Shown: positions 36,134-45,524 of the stretch, piece after piece
Layout of the letters: each line of letters starts with the position of its first letter
Numbering within the stretch: position 1 is the stretch's first letter
Made by a program: the position numbers and the translations under genes
NCBI GenBank assembly: GCA_018417955.1
Contig: JACTVC010000015.1
Location: 273,862-337,861 of the forward strand
DNA: 64,000 nt
Reading direction: 5' to 3'
Source of the DNA: Laccaria trichodermophora
Lineage: Eukaryota; Basidiomycota; Agaricomycetes; Agaricales; Hydnangiaceae
The notes under the pieces: generated by a model
What the model saw: the letters and a program-made list of their open reading frames with translations, nothing else
The model's database searches: none
What the model was told of the DNA's origin: nothing

Positions 36134-37813
36134 TCAGTCCAAACTCTGAAGAGGCAACCTATTGATCAGTACAGTTTTGATATGAGGACACCTCAACGCG
36201 ATCGCCTTGACGAAACCCCCAAATAACATAGCCTGCTCGTTCACCTCAGGCTGCTCCATAAACCTAACATGTTCAAGACCAGGAAAGAGCGCCAAAAACT
36301 CTGGCAATATCTCCAGCGTACGTTCCGAAAACTCCACGAACCAAAACGAATGGATCGCGAGGTCCTTGATCTCAATCAACTGAGAGATAGCGCTGACTTC
36401 GCGCCCGATATCGACGTGGTCCTGCAACCACGCATCCACACCCTTCTCGGAGCTGAACCGGATCCCAAGCTCGACTTGGCCCGCGTTCCGCGCTATTGAG
36501 ATTAGCGCATCGTCGAAGTGGGTATAGTCGAAGTCTGGCGTGAGGTAATATTCTGAAGAAATCGTGATAGAGCTTAAAGAAGGCAATGAATCGGGTGAGC
36601 TGAGGAGCCAGGTGATGTACGCCGGATGCGCGGTGAGCTTGACCAAGTTCGGAAGGATGCCTTTCCAGTCGTGTGCGAGTGGGAGAGTGCAGGGGATGAG
36701 GAGGCCGTGGAGGTGGAGGAGGGTGATGGAGGGGTGGCGGGTGAGGAACGATTCGATGCATGGAAACTCGGGGCCTTGTGGTCGTACAATCAAATCGGAT
36801 GTGATTTCGAATTCGGATAAGGAGGGGAAGGTGAGGGATGCGAAGAAATCGGACCATGTGTCCGAAGGGATGTCGATGCATTTGAAGGAGAGGATGGTGA
36901 TGCATTCTCTGTGATGTTGGAGAGAGGACAGAGTCCATTCTAGGAATGGGGGTTGGAGCATCATTTCGCAGTGTACGTAGACTTCGTGGAGGGAAGGCTT
37001 GATCTCTGGGTCGCTCGATACCGGTTGGGGTACATCGGCAGTGACGGAGGGAGGCGGCTTCGCGGGTTCTTCCAGTGGTGTTGTAACCTGCAGAGGCATC
37101 TTCGCAGGCAATGCATTGCAGAACAGGGAATTGAACTTGCGCCTCAGCGCCCCAAAGAAAGTTCGAGAAGCCAGCTTTTCCTCCCTTGCCTTTATTACTT
37201 GGAGAGCACTAGCAAGCCTGGAACGCAATTGCTCGACGTCCCTAGCCATGACTGGTTTCATAGTTTCTCGTGGGTGCGCGTATATCGTCCAGACTCGGGA
37301 ACCGCCTGTGACGTGCAACTTCTTGCATCCCTTCACCAGAAATTGATCCAGCATGCTCCCAAACTCCTTTCTCCACACGTCCACATCCAACATAGGCCTC
37401 TTCGCGTACACGGGTGGGGAGCGATCCAACCAGCTGTCAAACACTGAGAAGTGCAACTTCACTTGGTCGACGGAGGGCAGTCGTGCCACCAGCCCACGAA
37501 GCTCACGAACTTCGCCCAACAACCTGTCCAGCCCAGGATTGAGGTAATAGTGGATTTGATCGAGCTTCTCGACGAACAGTGCCATTCGTAGAGCTTGCAA
37601 CGTCTGTCTCGGCGCCTTGTACACGACCACCCAACCACTCGCGGGCTCCTTAACATCGTTCTGCTCAAAGAAAGCAGGTAAAGCCACGTAGTGCAGGGCT
37701 CTGCACGTCATGCTCAGCGAGAAGAGCGAGTCGTTGTCGAGATATTCGACAATTAGGCCTAGGAGCTCGTTTGGCAAATCCAAGAGTTTTGTGAGTTTAG
37801 GAGGTGTATCCAT
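36134..37813 (-). CDS. F-box/LRR-like protein, member 2
   Basis: Intron-free frame of 559 residues, predicted SCF adaptor. The F-box reads LLDLPNELLGLIVEYLDNDS then LFSLSMTCRALHYVALP. Later landmarks are MALFVEKLDQIHYYLNPGLD, LHFSVFDSWLDRS, LDVDVWRKEFGSMLDQF, HVTGGSR, SLHEVYVHCEMMLQPPFLEW, FLTRHPSITLLHLHGLLIP and FLALFPGLEHVRFMEQ. It is closest to the copies at 41.6-43.7 and 45.5-47.2 kb, and more distant from the member at 28.7-30.5 kb, which has an intron and a longer N-terminus. A MULE-like element begins 158 bp upstream of its start codon, so its promoter was probably disturbed. Confidence 0.85.
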   Translation of the reverse strand: MDTPPKLTKLLDLPNELLGLIVEYLDNDSLFSLSMTCRALHYVALPAFFEQNDVKEPASGWVVVYKAPRQTLQALRMALFVEKLDQIHYYLNPGLDRLLGEVRELRGLVARLPSVDQVKLHFSVFDSWLDRSPPVYAKRPMLDVDVWRKEFGSMLDQFLVKGCKKLHVTGGSRVWTIYAHPRETMKPVMARDVEQLRSRLASALQVIKAREEKLASRTFFGALRRKFNSLFCNALPAKMPLQVTTPLEEPAKPPPSVTADVPQPVSSDPEIKPSLHEVYVHCEMMLQPPFLEWTLSSLQHHRECITILSFKCIDIPSDTWSDFFASLTFPSLSEFEITSDLIVRPQGPEFPCIESFLTRHPSITLLHLHGLLIPCTLPLAHDWKGILPNLVKLTAHPAYITWLLSSPDSLPSLSSITISSEYYLTPDFDYTHFDDALISIARNAGQVELGIRFSSEKGVDAWLQDHVDIGREVSAISQLIEIKDLAIHSFWFVEFSERTLEILPEFLALFPGLEHVRFMEQPEVNEQAMLFGGFVKAIALRCPHIKTVLINRLPLQSLD

Positions 37814-37971
37814 CGTGGATTTCGAGTCGTAAGAAAATTGCCTGGGCTAGGCAGAATAAATGGTTGAGGGGGCACTGCAACCGGCGTCGGGCGGTGCAAA
37901 TAGACAGAAAAGTGTGAACACCGGTCAAGTAAGCGTGAGCGGCGTAATCCGATGGAATTGATGAACCTAAA

Positions 37972-40452
37972 TAGACCTGTGACAGGCCCTATCATGTTCG
38001 TAAACTCACGATTCTAGGACCTGTAAAGCGTAGTCTCGTTCCCATCCGTTGTGGTGGTCGGCCCGACGGACCGTCGGAGATTCAAAATACACTGCAGAAA
38101 GACCACCAGAACGTCTGGTGCATTTGGTAGGCAAAACCACCCATCGAGTCACAGCGTGACAAACGGTAACACACATTCACTGGTACCGCTAAGTACGCCA
38201 ATTCTACGTTATGGACGTTCCGATGCGCAAAACGTTGTTTCCGACCTTCCACGACTGACCAATCCGACGCGACAACCATCCCCTTTTGATAACCCTTCTC
38301 GTTGCCCTTGAGCTTGAACATTGACAGTGACACAGCCGTCGATGCGAGAACTTCTGGCGCCCATCCCTCTCAAGCGGAACTATCAGCAACATCAACCTGA
38401 CTGGCCAAGACGGCTCTTCCTCTGATCCCCATCCCCCGTCGACTCTTCCTCATTGTCAAACTCATCACCACTCTCAACTCATGATCACTACTTTCAACTC
38501 ATGCAGTCCTTCACCAGGTGTCCAATCCCCCCGACACACAATCCAAACACCTATTCCCATCAGCTCAAAGGTCCCGAGGAACGACGTCAGCTCTAACGAG
38601 TCCAATGACCCAATTACTCCTACAATCTACCACATGCGATGCTGACGTCGCACTCACATCACAGTTTCTTAACGCATGTAAATCTTGTCTCTATATTCCT
38701 CCATTTTGGATTGGGCCTGTTGGGTGATGGTAGGAAGGGGAAGGGGGTGTTGAGAGGATGGGTTGCTGGAGGATGGGTTGCTGGGAGGATGGTGTGTTTT
38801 GGGCTATGTTATGCCTTGGCTCCATCTTGGGCTCCCTCTGGCTGGTATAGAGCACACTTTTTTCATCATAGCTGCTCATAAAGACAAACATTACGATTAC
38901 TGTATTACATCGCGCAAAAAATCACAGTTTGTAACAGGTTTCGTGTGTGCTGCCTACGCGAAATTGTTACGTCTTGTCACGCTGTGACTCGATGGGTGGT
39001 TTTGCCTACCAAATGCACCAGACGTTATAGAGTGATCTTCGTCGTGTGTTTTCACACTCCGACGGTCCGTCGGGCCGTACACTCTATAGCGGATGGGGAC
39101 GAGACTAGTAAAGCGGGTATTGCCGGCTCGTGTCGCGCGCTATGATCGAAAGTGGGCCTTCGGACATCACCGTAGTTCCGTAAAAAGTAAAAGACCTCAA
39201 AAAGGAAGGTGGATTTTGGCAGGGACCACAACAGAGAATGTCGACAACCACTACTCTTTCGCTCCTCCTCCCATCGCTGGTCTCATAAAATGCCCCAAAG
39301 GGATCTTTCCAAGCAACGCTTCCTCCACGACAACAAGAAAATGTGCCTCTGCAACCACCGACGACCACGAGCTTCGCCTTACCTGGCACCACCACCACCA
39401 CCATCCACCACTGCCCGTCTCAAACTGCGACTGTCCGCTACAATGACAACGATGATGCTGGCGACGCACGACGATACACAACGTCATTACTGACCACCCA
39501 CAACCACCCCGGCACCACAAGAACGACATGGCAATGCGACGTCACACGGCGAGCGCACCAGATGGATGGGAGGCGACGACGGTGCCCAGGTAAGCACGAC
39601 AACCCCTCCCAGCTCCCCTTCTGACACAAACCAGGTGCCACATCGCTGACTGCGATGTGGCAACCAGACAACGAACGACGTCGTCGTTGCTTTTCCCCAC
39701 CCTACGACATGACCCACGACACAAGAGCCACCCCGCATCGGCGAACGACCCGCCACCCCCAAATGACGTCCAGAAACCACAAACGACACCCACCACCCAC
39801 GACGACGCACACCACCCACGATTCAGCCCCAACGAAAGCTTCAGCGGAAATCGCAACAAGGGTCCAGCTCCAACGGCTTGCACGTTCGAAAGACCCACCT
39901 TTTCAAATGGGACCTCAACATGCCAGCCACTAGCACTCAGCCAAGTCAGAGTTCGACGACTGTTGCTTATGGGATACCAACCCCCCAGACAACGGAGACT
40001 GAGGCGCACATGGATAGGGGAGGATATGCTGCTTGGGATAACCTTTTCCATCGTAATTATACCCCCAGACATATATTGTTATTCTTATATGTGGTTAGAA
40101 CACAAGCCGGTCCAGCCCTGTAATACACTCTCTGTTCTCCCATTTCACTGTCTCGAATCCCACTGAAGGCTCCTACACAGCATGAATCTGACGCAGCCGA
40201 GGCCCTGCTCAGTTTGTTTTCTTCTCATCTCGAGAGCCTTGTCCAGCCAAATGAATACTACAAAATGGTTGTCGCGTCGAAAGTCCTCTACCAAAATACA
40301 CCTTCCTATTTGAGATCTTTTACTATACACGGAACTTCGGTGATGTGCGAAAGCCCCACTTTCGATCATAGCGCGCGACACGAGCCGGCAATACCCGGTT
40401 TTCCAGTCCTTATATCGAGGGTTTCCTCATATAAGGACTGGTCACGAGTCTA
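37972..40452. mobile_element. MULE-like element with 9-bp target duplication
   Basis: A perfect 9-bp direct repeat, GAACCTAAA, flanks the element (37963-37971 and 40453-40461). Ends are inverted: TAGACCTGTGACAGGCCC on the left and, on the complement of the right end, TAGACTCGTGACCAGTCC. The inverted similarity continues for about 200 bp (for example CGGGTATTGCCGGCTCG and CGCGCTATGATCGAAAGTGG), counting across the nested insertion at 38031-39107. Long terminal repeats with 9-bp duplications mark the Mutator superfamily. Without the nested element it is about 1.4 kb. The interior (39.25-39.9 kb) is rich in CCAC/ACCA triplets and encodes no transposase. Confidence 0.85.
38031..39107. mobile_element. 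hAT-like element nested in the MULE, 1077 bp
   Basis: Flanked by a perfect 8-bp direct repeat GTAAAGCG (38023-38030 and 39108-39115). The termini are TAGTCTCGTTCCCATCCG and, complemented from the right end, TAGTCTCGTCCCCATCCG. The inverted repeats extend about 130 bp and include GGCCCGACGGACCGTCGGAG and CACCCATCGAGTCACAGCGT. No transposase frame is present. Removing it plus one duplication copy restores the MULE terminal repeat, so the order of insertion is clear. Confidence 0.88.
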
Positions 40453-40669
40453 GAACCTAAAATGATTGACATGTTCCAGGCCCACGTTCGTACCAAGTCC
40501 AGGTACTTAACCAGGACGTACGGAGGGATGAGGAGGGATGATACTCGGAGGAGTATCGGAAATTATAAGATCGAAAAGAATTTTTTCTTTTTGAAAATGT
40601 CATATTCCTGTGCTTATCAAGTGGCAATGCTGGAACTACAAGTACTCAGTTGTCGCAAGAAGCAAGGAA

Positions 40670-40802
40670 ACTCGGAAACCCAAATTGCGGAAAAACAGTG
40701 ATAGTATTCTTGGAGTTCTCTGACTTACTATGCAAGTTATACCAAACTTCACGAGCAGTAAAGCCTTCACGCACGATTTCTTCCAACTTTTGCCAACTTT
40801 CT
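40670..40802 (-). pseudogene. SSZ1 gene fragment
   Basis: Matches SSZ1 in the same orientation around its third exon and neighbouring introns. The shared parts are CGGAAAAACAGTGATAGT (SSZ1: CGGAAACCCGTGATAGT) and, after a diverged stretch, TTCACGCACGATTTCTTC, found at 32431-32450 in SSZ1. It runs directly into sequence seen downstream of the F-box genes (CCAACTTTCTAGTGAGCA). It has no coding capacity. It marks the edge of a duplicated block. Confidence 0.7.
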
Positions 40803-40810
40803 AGTGAGCA

Positions 40811-41490
40811 CAGTGTTGGATTCTAAGGGGTTATTAACCCCCAGAATTTTGGCTAAGGCTTAGGTCTTAGTTACAGGCCTTAATTAAGACTTGATTCTAA
40901 GGGGTTATTAAGGCTCTGCCTAAAAATAGATTATCCTGTCAGTCCTTTGAAGTCATCACCTAAGCCCTCTATTTTCCCTATCATTTGGTACATATTCTCT
41001 CCTCATCTGCCAAAAACTCATCAATTGGGCTTCCTCCACCTCCATGTATGACTGCCACCTCTAATTTGTATCATCTGTGGACAGTCCATCAATACTTATC
41101 AGTTTATTTTCAGCCATAAGTCCATGACAGACCTGGTTCTCCTGGGTACCAGTGATGAAGTGGTATGACCTCACCTGCAGCCTGTTCATCAATATCAGAT
41201 TTTTTTTGGCCATGAAAAGTATGCATGGATAGGGGACCCAATTTGCTTGGTGCTGGGGATAAAGTGTTTCCAACTTTGTACAGAGCAAGAAGGGTTGAAA
41301 CTTGGAAGTGGAGTAAATTTGCAAGTTGTCCATCTGATTCATTCCACATAGTAGTCACATTTTCTTGGCACACATTTCTAAAGCTTAACTAAGACCTATT
41401 GAAAACTCTGACTGATGCTAACCCTTAGCCTGAGAATGAATTTAAGCCTTAAACCTTATTAACCCCTAAGCCTTAAGTTCAACACTGAAC
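40811..41490. mobile_element. hAT-like non-autonomous element, about 680 bp
   Basis: It interrupts a sequence that is continuous in the related block at 45.47 kb (CTTTCTGGTGAGTGTCC). Flanks are AGTGAGCA (40803-40810) and TGTGAGCA (41491-41498), matching at 7 of 8. The ends carry CAGTGTTGGATTCTAAGG and, complemented from the right, CAGTGTTGAACTTAAGG; the right end has three extra bases outside this. The interior repeats GATTCTAAGGGGTTATTAA twice. No transposase is recognised. Confidence 0.75.
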
Positions 41491-41554
41491 TGTGAGCATC
41501 CTACACGTTTCCAATCTCTGTCCATATGCTAAAGTATCAATCACTTCTTTCCCC

Positions 41555-43724
41555 TCACTCACGCAACCTCTGAAGAAGCCACTGCCTATTTACCATAACA
41601 CTTTTGATATGGGGGCACCTCAACGCGATGGCCTTGACGAAACCACCAGCCGACATAACCTGCTCGTTTCCCTTTGGTTGCTCCATAAACCCGACATTCT
41701 CAAGGCTAGGAAAGAGCGCCAGAAACTCTGGCAAAATCTTCAACGTACGCTTTGAAAAATCAACGAACCAAGACGAATAGATTGCCAGGTCCTTGATCTC
41801 GGTCAATTGGGAGACGGCGCTTACTTCGCACCCGATGTCGACGTGGTCCTGGAACCAAGCATCCACCCCGTTCTTGGTCCTGCACCAAAAATTAAGCCTA
41901 ACTTGGCCGACGTTCCGAGCTATTGCAGCGAGTGCGTCGTTGAAATGGGCATATTCGAAGCCCGGTGCAGGATAATATTCTGAAGAAAGTGTTATAAAAC
42001 CTGAGGAAGGCAATGGATTGGGTGAGCTGAGAAGCCAGCTGACGTATGCCGGATGTGCGACGAGGTTGTCCAGGTTCGGAAGGATGCTTTTTTGTGCAGG
42101 CGGGAACGTGGACGGGATGAGGAGGCCGTCAAGGTGGAGGAGGGTGATTGAGGGATGGCGGACAAGGAAGGATTCGATACAAGGAAACTCAGGCCCTTGG
42201 CGTCGCTTAAAGAGGTCGGAGGTGATTTCGAACTCGGATAAGGAGGAGAAGGTGACGGCTGCAAAGAAATCGGACCAAACCTCCAATGGAATGCCGATGC
42301 ATTTGAAGGAGAGGGTGGTGATGCATTCTCCGTTGAGTTGGAGCGTGGACAGAGTCCATTCTAGGAACGGCGGTTGGAGCATCATTTCGCAATGCACATA
42401 GAACTCATGGAGAGAAGGCTTGATCCCTGGGTCGCTTGAAATAGGTTCAAGTACACCGGTGACAAGGGGAGGCGGGTCAGCGAGTTCTTCCAGTGGTGTT
42501 GTAGACTGCGGAGGCGCCTTCGCAGGCACTGCTTTGCAGAGTAGGGAGGTGAACTTGCGCCTCAACCCCGCAAAGAAGGTTCGAGAAGTCAGCTTCGCTT
42601 CCCGTTTTATCAATGTTCGGAGAGAACTAGCAAGCCTGGGATGCAGTTGCTCGACGTCGGTAGCGAGCGGTACGACTGCCTCCATGGCTTCTAATGTGTA
42701 CGTGTATATCGTCCTGATTCGAGAACCACCCGTGACGTGCAACTGCCTGCATCCCTTCGCCAGAAATTGATCCAGCATGCTACCAAACTCCTTCCTCCAT
42801 ACGTCGACATCTAACTCAGGCCTCTCCTCGTTGATAGGGGGTTTGGCTAACCAAGAGTCAAACGTTAAGAAGTGAAGCTGCACTTGGTCAACAGAGAGCA
42901 GTCGTGCCGCCAACCTACGAAGCTCACGAACTTCGCCCAACAAGTTGTCCAACCCAGGATTGAGGTAATAGTGGATTTGGCAAGGGGGCCCAAGGACCTT
43001 AAAAATTACACGGGGTCGGTAATTTTTTTCAAGCCATGGGACCTGACCACCCCCCTACCCCTCCTTCCTAAAATGGAAATGTCAGACCGAAAAAGGCAAC
43101 TACAAAAAAAAACATACCGCATTTTTGGTTTTCAAGAGGCGGGAGAAGCGCAAAAATATATCAGTGTGCCTATATAAGTCACAAAAAGGCATTTCAGTTC
43201 TCATTTGGTTAAAATTCAGCAATGTTCGGCCAGTCACGTGTTATTTGGCATAAATGAAGAAAAGAATTAAAAAATTATTAGTTATGAGTCAGAAATGTGT
43301 CTGTAGAGTGTGTAAAGCACATTAGAATAGCTGAAGAGAAACCGAGAGTGAAATTGATGGCCATTCGGCCAGTTTTTGGCCTGAGTAGCAATTTTTTTTA
43401 AGAGCTCGAGGACCTACCCCCCTCCCCAACCCCTGGTCCGGCATTCAGATCCCTGGACCCCCTTGGGATTTGGCCGAGCTTCTCGACAAACAGTGCCATT
43501 CGTAGGGCCTGCAAAATCTTCCTCGCGGTCGGTGCCCTATGGAGGAACACTAAACCATTCGCCAGCCCTTTCAGGTCGTCTCCCTCAAAGAAGGCAGCTA
43601 GAGCCGCGTAGTGGAGGACCCTGCATGTCATGCTCAGGCAGAAGAGCGAGTCGCTGTCGATATACTCGAAAATTAGGTTTAGGAGCTCGTTTGGCAAATC
43701 GGTAAGCTTGGGAGGTGGATCCAT
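41555..43724 (-). pseudogene. F-box/LRR-like gene split by a transposon
   Basis: Third member of the local F-box family, broken. The 5' part (43474-43724) encodes MDPPPKLTDLPNELLNLIFE and continues to ALRMALFVEKLGQI. A 485-bp element plus an 8-bp target duplication then interrupts the frame; the coding text resumes at 42972 with HYYLNPGLDNLLGEVREL and runs to the stop at 41555. The 493 added bases are not a multiple of three and contain in-frame stops. No mutations other than the insertion are obvious, so the inactivation looks fairly recent. The 3' part could still give a 465-residue product lacking the F-box if transcribed internally. Confidence 0.85.
42981..43465. mobile_element. hAT-like MITE inside an F-box gene, 485 bp
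   Basis: Bounded by a perfect 8-bp target duplication GGATTTGG (42973-42980 and 43466-43473). Imperfect terminal inverted repeats start CAAGGGGGCCCAAGGACC on the left and, complemented from the right, CAAGGGGGTCCAGGGATC. The intact paralogue at 46.95 kb shows the empty site (GTGGATTTGGTTGAGC). No coding capacity. Confidence 0.9.
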
Positions 43725-44265
43725 TGTGAGTCGTAAGAACCAAGAACTGCTAAAGAAAGTGCCTCGAAAGAGGGGCAGAGGGGGAACCGCATGCTGTGTC
43801 AGGCGGTCCAGGCCCTGGAGTCAGCCGCTCGACATAGTGACAAAAGAGTGAATGCCGTTACCGGTGCACTCAGTGCTCAGCCTCCGTAAGCGATGTACTC
43901 CGATGGGGTAGGATGGGTATTCACCTGTTCCGGGCCCGTTCGTAACAAAAACCCTCTGGCGTGATTGTAGAACAGAGGGAGGAGACTCGGAAGGGAGAAA
44001 CAGGACAACAATGCCAGGTTTTCGGTACATAAAGCCATCGGAAACAAGATCAAAAGATCCAAGTGGCGATGCAGGTACCAAACTTAACATTCCGAAGATA
44101 TCAGGGGGAGAAATTTGGAAGAGAATCTATCGAAGTACAGAAACTAAGCCACTTAATGCATTGCAACGGCTGAAAAAAATATATATCGAATTCAATTATA
44201 GTGTTTTGAGGCTGGTAAAAACGGATCGTCAATGTGGAATGAACGATCATAACTCAGAACTTACC
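43725..44265. other. Spacer between F-box copy and DUF7223 fragment
   Basis: Upstream region of the split F-box gene; the first ~120 bases resemble 47202-47320. The middle is longer than in the other block and includes a plus-strand frame (44011-44454) with no recognisable domain. Confidence 0.4.
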
Positions 44266-45240
44266 CAATCGCCGGGATGGTCTGGTCTGCAATGGGCAGC
44301 AAGGGGAGCGTACCCAACACAGGGCAAGTTAACGAAAGAGCACGATCCTCCAATGTGCTGGCAGGATCAACGGTCATGTAATCCCAAACGTCGGTGTCGA
44401 CGATATCGCTCCTTTTCCCCGTTGATGTACCAAAACATTTCTAAGAACATATAGTTTATAAAACGTCATTGTGGATACCTTACCCAAACCAAAACTTTCC
44501 TTGAAGACGTCAAAATTTTTGGAAAGAAGTGGCAACTTCACGTTAGGATTGAATATGCCGAAGAAAGCGGCAGAAGCGCCTGCGTTGACATTGAAGCCAG
44601 CGCCAATCCCAAAGCAGCCGTTAAAGGCGGCTACTGTAGACGGAATCGGTGCTGGAAATGATGTGGCGGATGAAGGCGCTATGGAATAATGTTAGCGTTG
44701 ATATTCACTCCAAGGTCGACTCAGAAAAAACTCACCTCGCGGATTGAGAGGAATGATAGTTGTAGAGCTCGCGCCGCGGTCGAGCTTCATGGAAGAAGAA
44801 GCGTCAAGCTCGAGGGAGACTTTCGCTTCAGCCGCGCCATTCAGCGCGGTGATGCTGAGATTCAGGCTCGGAATGAAATGTGCTTCCACTGTGCCCGTGG
44901 CTTTTGCGGATGGGCTCACAGAAAGCATGATGGCCAAGTGATGGCTAATAATTTATGATCAAGAGACGTCGAAGGCGAGCGAACGTCGAAACGTACGAGT
45001 ATCACCGACTTGGAAGGTTCCACCAGAGGCGGCCTTTTTGTTAGGCCGGAACACCAGTTGCACTTTATCAACATGATGATGAATGCCGACCGAGTGTAGC
45101 CTTTGCTTGGGCGTCGATTCGGAAAGAAGGGCCAAGGGTCAATACCCTGCAGTTCCAATGCATTAGAGCTCGAGTGGAAGGGGACAGGCCCAGGAGAGAC
45201 GATTATCCGAGGTAGTCGAGACCTGGAATACCCACCTTGT
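44266..45240 (-). pseudogene. 3'-truncated copy of the DUF7223-like gene
   Basis: Closely matches 47600-48600, the downstream half of the intact gene (shared peptides: VSLELDASSSMKLD, AFNGCFGIGAGFNVNAGA, LPLLPIADQTIPAIG). The upstream half with the signal peptide is missing: the match ends at 45240, where SSZ1-derived sequence begins. Several codon changes and small indels relative to the parent confirm decay. Confidence 0.8.
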
Positions 45241-45245
45241 ACAAT

Positions 45246-45465
45246 GAATTTCAGAGAATCTGCGAGATACTGAGTGAGGTGCAGAACTGAATGACCCTGA
45301 AAAATGACAACCCTTTTGCCGAGTAAATTGCGGAAAACAGTGATAGTGTTTTTAGAGTCCTTACATAACTTTTCCTATATTTCCGACGTACTGTACAAGT
45401 GATCAATATACCAGATATGAGCGATCAAACCTTCACGCACAATTTCTTCCAACTTTCTGGTGAGT
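45246..45465 (-). pseudogene. SSZ1 gene fragment at duplication junction
   Basis: About 210 bp matching SSZ1 32245-32450 in the same orientation: GAATTTCAGAGAATCTG, GTGCAGAACTGAATGACCCT, CAGTGATAGTGTTTTT and TTCACGCACAATTTCTTCC. It spans an exon and two introns of SSZ1, so it came from genomic DNA, not mRNA. It joins the DUF7223 fragment on one side and the F-box downstream flank on the other. Confidence 0.85.
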
Positions 45466-45524
45466 GTCCTACACATTTCCAATGTTTGTCCATACGCTCT
45501 AGAGTATCAATCACTTCTTTCCCC

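Noticed and set aside
39049..40166. Long CCAC-rich frames (up to 176 codons) inside the MULE
   Set aside because: They occur on both strands in low-complexity sequence, give His/Thr/Pro- or Val/Gly/Trp-biased text and have no domain; best read as non-coding filler.
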